DNA from: JBQTHI01 sp052390035
GTDB taxonomy: Bacteria > Actinomycetota > Acidimicrobiia > Spongiisociales > ZC4RG35
Length of the DNA stretch: 18,973 nt
Direction: 5' to 3'
Assembly: GCA_052390035.1 (NCBI GenBank)
Contig: JBQTHI010000133.1
Coordinates: 1 to 18,973 of the forward strand
Position numbers and translations under genes: made by a program
Shown: positions 15,803-18,973 of the stretch, one piece after another
Position numbering within the stretch: the stretch's first letter is position 1
Layout: each line of letters opens with the position of its first letter
The notes under the pieces: model-generated
Database searches by the model: none
The model's input: the letters and a program-made list of their open reading frames with translations, nothing else
Told to the model about the DNA's origin: nothing

Positions 15803-16174
15803 ATGCCCACAATCGAGCAGCTTGTCCGCGAGGGCAGGCAGCCAAAAGAAAAGAAGGTGAAGACGGCGGCTCTCGCCGGCGCCCCCCAGCGAAGGGGGGT
15901 CTGCACCCGCGTGTACACAGTCACTCCGAAGAAACCCAACTCGGCGCTACGCAAGGTGTGCCGGGTCCGCCTGTCCCATGGGGTCGAGGTGACGGCCTAT
16001 ATCCCAGGTGAGGGACACAACCTCCAGGAGCACTCGATCGTCCTGGTACGAGGCGGTCGGGTCCGTGACCTTCCAGGGGTCAGGTACAAGGTCATTCGGG
16101 GCACGCTCGATGCCGCCGGGGTCAAAAGCCGCAAGCAGGCGCGATCCCGCTACGGAGCCAAGAGGGAGAAATAG
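15803..16174 (+). CDS. rpsL: Ribosomal protein S12, with Arg at position 88
   Basis: This 123-residue protein is S12 of the small subunit, part of the decoding centre. It keeps the universal core: TPKKPNSALRK with Lys43, GEGHNLQEHS, and RYKVIRGTLDAAGVKSRKQARSRYGAK. The normally lysine position in GGRVKDLPGVRY is Arg88 (codon CGT, 16064-16066), the mycobacterial K88R / E. coli K87R streptomycin-resistance substitution. It ends in TAG and abuts rpsG directly. It is first in the operon and has a good AGGAG. Confidence 0.97.
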   Translation: MPTIEQLVREGRQPKEKKVKTAALAGAPQRRGVCTRVYTVTPKKPNSALRKVCRVRLSHGVEVTAYIPGEGHNLQEHSIVLVRGGRVRDLPGVRYKVIRGTLDAAGVKSRKQARSRYGAKREK

Positions 16175-16642
16175 ATGAGAAGGGCTCCTGCCCAGAAGCG
16201 GCGCATTGATCCGGACCCGGTGTTCCGCAACGTCCTCGTCAGCCAGCTCATCAACAAGGTGCTGTGGAAGGGCAAGAAGGACGTGGCCCGGAACATCGTC
16301 TACGACGCCCTCGAGGTGATCGAACGGCGGGCCGGGCAGGACCCGGTAATGGTGCTCAAGAAGGCAGTCGACAACATCCGGCCCCAGATCGAGGTTCGAT
16401 CCCGCCGGGTGGGCGGATCGTCCTACCAGGTACCGATCGAAGTCTCCCCGCGGCGGGCCCTCTCACTAGCTCTCCGCTGGCTCGTGGGCTTCGCCCGGCG
16501 TCGCAAGGAGCACACCATGGGCGAGCGCCTCGCCTACGAGGTTCTTGATGCCGCCAACAACACCGGGGCGGCGGTCAAAAGGAAAGAAGACATTCACAAG
16601 ATGGCGGAATCGAACAAGGCCTTCGCCCACTACCGCTGGTAA
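16175..16642 (+). CDS. rpsG: Ribosomal protein S7
   Basis: This 155-residue protein is S7, which organises the 3' domain of 16S rRNA. Typical blocks are MRRAPAQKRRIDPDPVF, VLKKAVDNIRPQIEVRSRRVGG, SYQVPIEV and RRKEHTMGERLAYEVLDA. The ATG follows the rpsL TAG without a gap, and its ribosome-binding site AGGGAG (16163-16168) lies inside the last codons of rpsL, so the two are tightly coupled. Confidence 0.97.
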   Translation: MRRAPAQKRRIDPDPVFRNVLVSQLINKVLWKGKKDVARNIVYDALEVIERRAGQDPVMVLKKAVDNIRPQIEVRSRRVGGSSYQVPIEVSPRRALSLALRWLVGFARRRKEHTMGERLAYEVLDAANNTGAAVKRKEDIHKMAESNKAFAHYRW

Positions 16643-16683
16643 CGGCGAACCGACAACGAAATAGCGACCGGAAGTACAGACAG

Positions 16684-18795
16684 ATGAGCAACGAAAAGAG
16701 CGCGCTCTCGCAGCTGCGTCAGGTGCCGTTGGGCCGAACCCGAAATATCGGCATCATGGCTCACATCGACGCGGGCAAGACGACTCTGACCGAGCGCATC
16801 CTCTATTACACCGGGCGCAATTACAAGATCGGTGAGGTCCATGAAGGCGCCGCCACCATGGACTGGATGGAGCAGGAACAGGAGCGGGGTATCACCATCA
16901 CCTCCGCCGCTACTACCTGCATATGGCACGACCACCACATCAACATCATCGACACCCCGGGCCACGTCGACTTCACAGTCGAGGTGGAACGGAGCTTGAG
17001 GGTTCTCGACGGGGCGGTGGCCGTCTTCGACGGGGTCGCCGGGGTGGAACCTCAATCCGAGACCGTCTGGCGCCAGGCAGACCGCTACCAGGTCCCGCGC
17101 ATCTGTTTCATCAACAAGCTCGACCGCACCGGGGCTGACTTCTACGCCGATGTGCACTCGATCATCGATCGCCTCGGAGCTAACCCCTTGGTGCTGCAGA
17201 TTCCGATCGGCAAGGAGAGCGACTTTGTCGGCGTGATCGATCTGATCGAGATGAAGGCCCACATCTGGAAGGGTGATGACGGCAAAGTTTGGGACACCAC
17301 CGACATCTCCCCCGACTTGCTCGGCAAAGCCAACGAGTGGCGGGGCAAAATGCTCGAAACCGCCGCCGAGGCCGACGAGAAGCTGCTCGAAAAGTACCTC
17401 GAAGATTTGGAAATCACCCCCGACGAGATCCGCTTGGCGGTCCGGGCCGGAACCATTCAGCAGATCTTCGTCCCGGTGTTGTGTGGCTCGGCCTTCCGCA
17501 ACAAGGGAGTCCAGCCCCTCCTCGACGCCATCATTGCTTACCTTCCCAGCCCCGCCGACCTGCCGGCGACCGAGGGCTTCAAGCCGGGGAACGAGGAGGT
17601 GACCTTGGAGCGAGGGGTCTCAGACAGCGAACCTTTCAGCGCCCTGGCGTTCAAGATCATGAGCGACCCCCATGTCGGCAAGCTGACCTACTTCCGGGTT
17701 TACTCGGGGACGGCTGCCAAGGGCGACGCCCTTCTCAACGTCACCACCGGGAGACGTGAGCGGCTGGGGAGAATCCTGCGGATGCACGCCAACCACCGTG
17801 AAGACATCGAACATGTCTTTACCGGGGACATCGTCGCCGCCGTTGGTCTCAAGAACACGACTACCGGCGACACCCTCACCAGCGAGTCGAACCCGATCCA
17901 GCTCGAATCGATGCAGTTCCCCGCCCCGGTCATACAGGTGGCCATTGAGCCAAAGACGAAGTCCGACGAAGAGCGACTGTCGGAGTCGCTCCACCGCCTG
18001 TCGGAAGAAGATCCGACTTTTCTGGTCCGAACCGACGAGGAGACCGGACAGACGATCATCGCCGGAATGGGTGAGTTGCACCTCGAAATCCTGGTGGATC
18101 GCCTGTTGCGGGAGTTCCGGGTCGTCGCCAACGTTGGTCGGCCGCAGGTTGCCTACCGGGAGACGATCAAGGGGTCGGTCAAGAAGGTCGAGGGCAAATA
18201 TGTTCGCCAGTCTGGTGGCAAGGGCCAATACGGGCACGTCTACATCGATCTCGAGCCAACCGGTCCCGGAGGAGGCTACGAGTTCATCGACCAGATCAGT
18301 GGTGGTCGTATCCCCCGCGAATACATCCCGGCGGTTGACGAGGGGATCGAACAGGCGCTGGAGAACGGGATCCTGGCGGGCTACCCGCTGGTCGATGTAC
18401 GCGCCATCCTGGTCGACGGGTCATATCACGATGTCGATTCATCGGAAATGGCGTTCAAAATCGCCGGTTCGATGGCAGTCCAAGAGGCCGCCAAACGAGC
18501 CGGTATCAAGCTGCTCGAACCGGTGATGGACGTTGAGGTAACAACGCCGGAGGAGTACATGGGATCGGTCGTTGGTGATCTCTCGGCCCGGCGAGGTCGG
18601 GTCGGCGAGATGGGAACCAGGGGTAGCGCCCGCACCGTGAGGTCCCAGGTGCCTTTGGCCGAGATGTTCGGTTATGCCACCGATCTACGGTCCCTGACCC
18701 AGGGTCGGGCGAGTTACAGCATGCAGTTTCACTCCTATCAGGACATGCCGCAGAGCATCGCCGAAGAGGTGGTGGCGGCCCGGAGGGGCTCCTAG
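16684..18795 (+). CDS. fusA: Elongation factor G
   Basis: This 703-residue GTPase drives translocation on the ribosome. The G1 motif is AHIDAGKTT (residues about 24-32), G3 is DTPGHVDFT, and G4 is NKLD; the later domains show the expected RQSGGKGQYGHV and YMGSVVGDLSARRGR. Full length for the family. GGAAG precedes the ATG by 9 nt, 41 nt after rpsG. It ends in TAG. Third codon positions are rich in C, unlike the tuf that follows. Confidence 0.98.
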   Translation: MSNEKSALSQLRQVPLGRTRNIGIMAHIDAGKTTLTERILYYTGRNYKIGEVHEGAATMDWMEQEQERGITITSAATTCIWHDHHINIIDTPGHVDFTVEVERSLRVLDGAVAVFDGVAGVEPQSETVWRQADRYQVPRICFINKLDRTGADFYADVHSIIDRLGANPLVLQIPIGKESDFVGVIDLIEMKAHIWKGDDGKVWDTTDISPDLLGKANEWRGKMLETAAEADEKLLEKYLEDLEITPDEIRLAVRAGTIQQIFVPVLCGSAFRNKGVQPLLDAIIAYLPSPADLPATEGFKPGNEEVTLERGVSDSEPFSALAFKIMSDPHVGKLTYFRVYSGTAAKGDALLNVTTGRRERLGRILRMHANHREDIEHVFTGDIVAAVGLKNTTTGDTLTSESNPIQLESMQFPAPVIQVAIEPKTKSDEERLSESLHRLSEEDPTFLVRTDEETGQTIIAGMGELHLEILVDRLLREFRVVANVGRPQVAYRETIKGSVKKVEGKYVRQSGGKGQYGHVYIDLEPTGPGGGYEFIDQISGGRIPREYIPAVDEGIEQALENGILAGYPLVDVRAILVDGSYHDVDSSEMAFKIAGSMAVQEAAKRAGIKLLEPVMDVEVTTPEEYMGSVVGDLSARRGRVGEMGTRGSARTVRSQVPLAEMFGYATDLRSLTQGRASYSMQFHSYQDMPQSIAEEVVAARRGS

Positions 18796-18849
18796 TGAAC
18801 ACCGCCGTCGCACGACGCAATACGCAACACAACGGAAGGGATTGAGGCC

Positions 18850-18973
18850 ATGGGTAAGGCGAAGTTTGAGCGTTCGAAGCCGCATGTGAATGTGGGGACG
18901 ATGGGTCACATTGATCATGGGAAGACGACGTTGACGGCGGCGATAACCAAGGTGTTGGCGGAGCGGGTGCCGG
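18850..18973 (+). CDS. tuf: Elongation factor Tu, 5' part only
   Basis: The first 41 codons read MGKAKFERSKPHVNVGTMGH then IDHGKTTLTAAITKVLAERVP, the EF-Tu head with the GHIDHGKT P-loop, before the window ends. EF-Tu brings aminoacyl-tRNA to the ribosome. A GGAAGGG stretch lies upstream of the ATG. Of the 40 codons after ATG only 2 end in C while 9 end in T and one is ATA, a striking difference from fusA. Confidence 0.95.
   Translation, partial: MGKAKFERSKPHVNVGTMGHIDHGKTTLTAAITKVLAERVP

Overview
The window is high-GC DNA with actinobacterial-type ribosomal proteins, stop/start overlaps of the GTGA/ATGA kind and weak or absent Shine-Dalgarno sequences. I infer a deep-branching actinobacterium (Acidimicrobiia-like is my best guess, not proven). 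The right end is the chromosomal str operon (rpsL-rpsG-fusA-tuf) behind a near-consensus promoter, so the locus is chromosomal. I see no mobile element, CRISPR array or RNA gene.

Left edge (1-788): a minus-strand gene running off the window encodes an AbiEi-antitoxin-like/DUF559-type protein. It is bracketed by two large related palindromes, 25-72 (inside its reading frame) and 732-772 (between it and the next operon).

Minus-strand catabolic operon (7913 down to 789): two fold-type-II PLP enzymes, the first interrupted by an in-frame TAG; a 46-codon remnant of a carbon-nitrogen hydrolase; a guanine/cytosine-deaminase-family enzyme; a fused FAD + [2Fe-2S] subunit; and a molybdenum hydroxylase large subunit. 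Most junctions overlap by 4 or 14 nt, so the unit is tightly coupled.

Plus-strand divergent set (7933-15480): a phosphoglycerate dehydrogenase-like enzyme with ACT domain, a DUF1015 protein, an N-carbamoyl-D-amino-acid amidohydrolase, a second molybdenum hydroxylase carrying its own [2Fe-2S] domain, a stand-alone cyclic-nucleotide-binding domain and a shortened SsnA-like amidohydrolase.

Taken together, the two divergent operons look like a purine or related N-heterocycle salvage/degradation locus. Amino groups would be removed by the deaminase and the SsnA-like enzyme, rings hydroxylated by the two Mo enzymes, carbamoyl groups released by the amidohydrolase, and amino-acid-like products handled by the PLP enzymes. 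The pairing of SsnA with a Se-dependent-XDH-like Mo hydroxylase recalls the ygeX/ssnA/xdhD-type purine cluster of enterics and gut anaerobes, but here it is rebuilt with a different partner set. Signs of decay (nonsense codon, nitrilase remnant, clipped SsnA) suggest remodelling in progress. A separate surprise is that ribosomal protein S12 naturally carries Arg at position 88, a classical streptomycin-resistance substitution.
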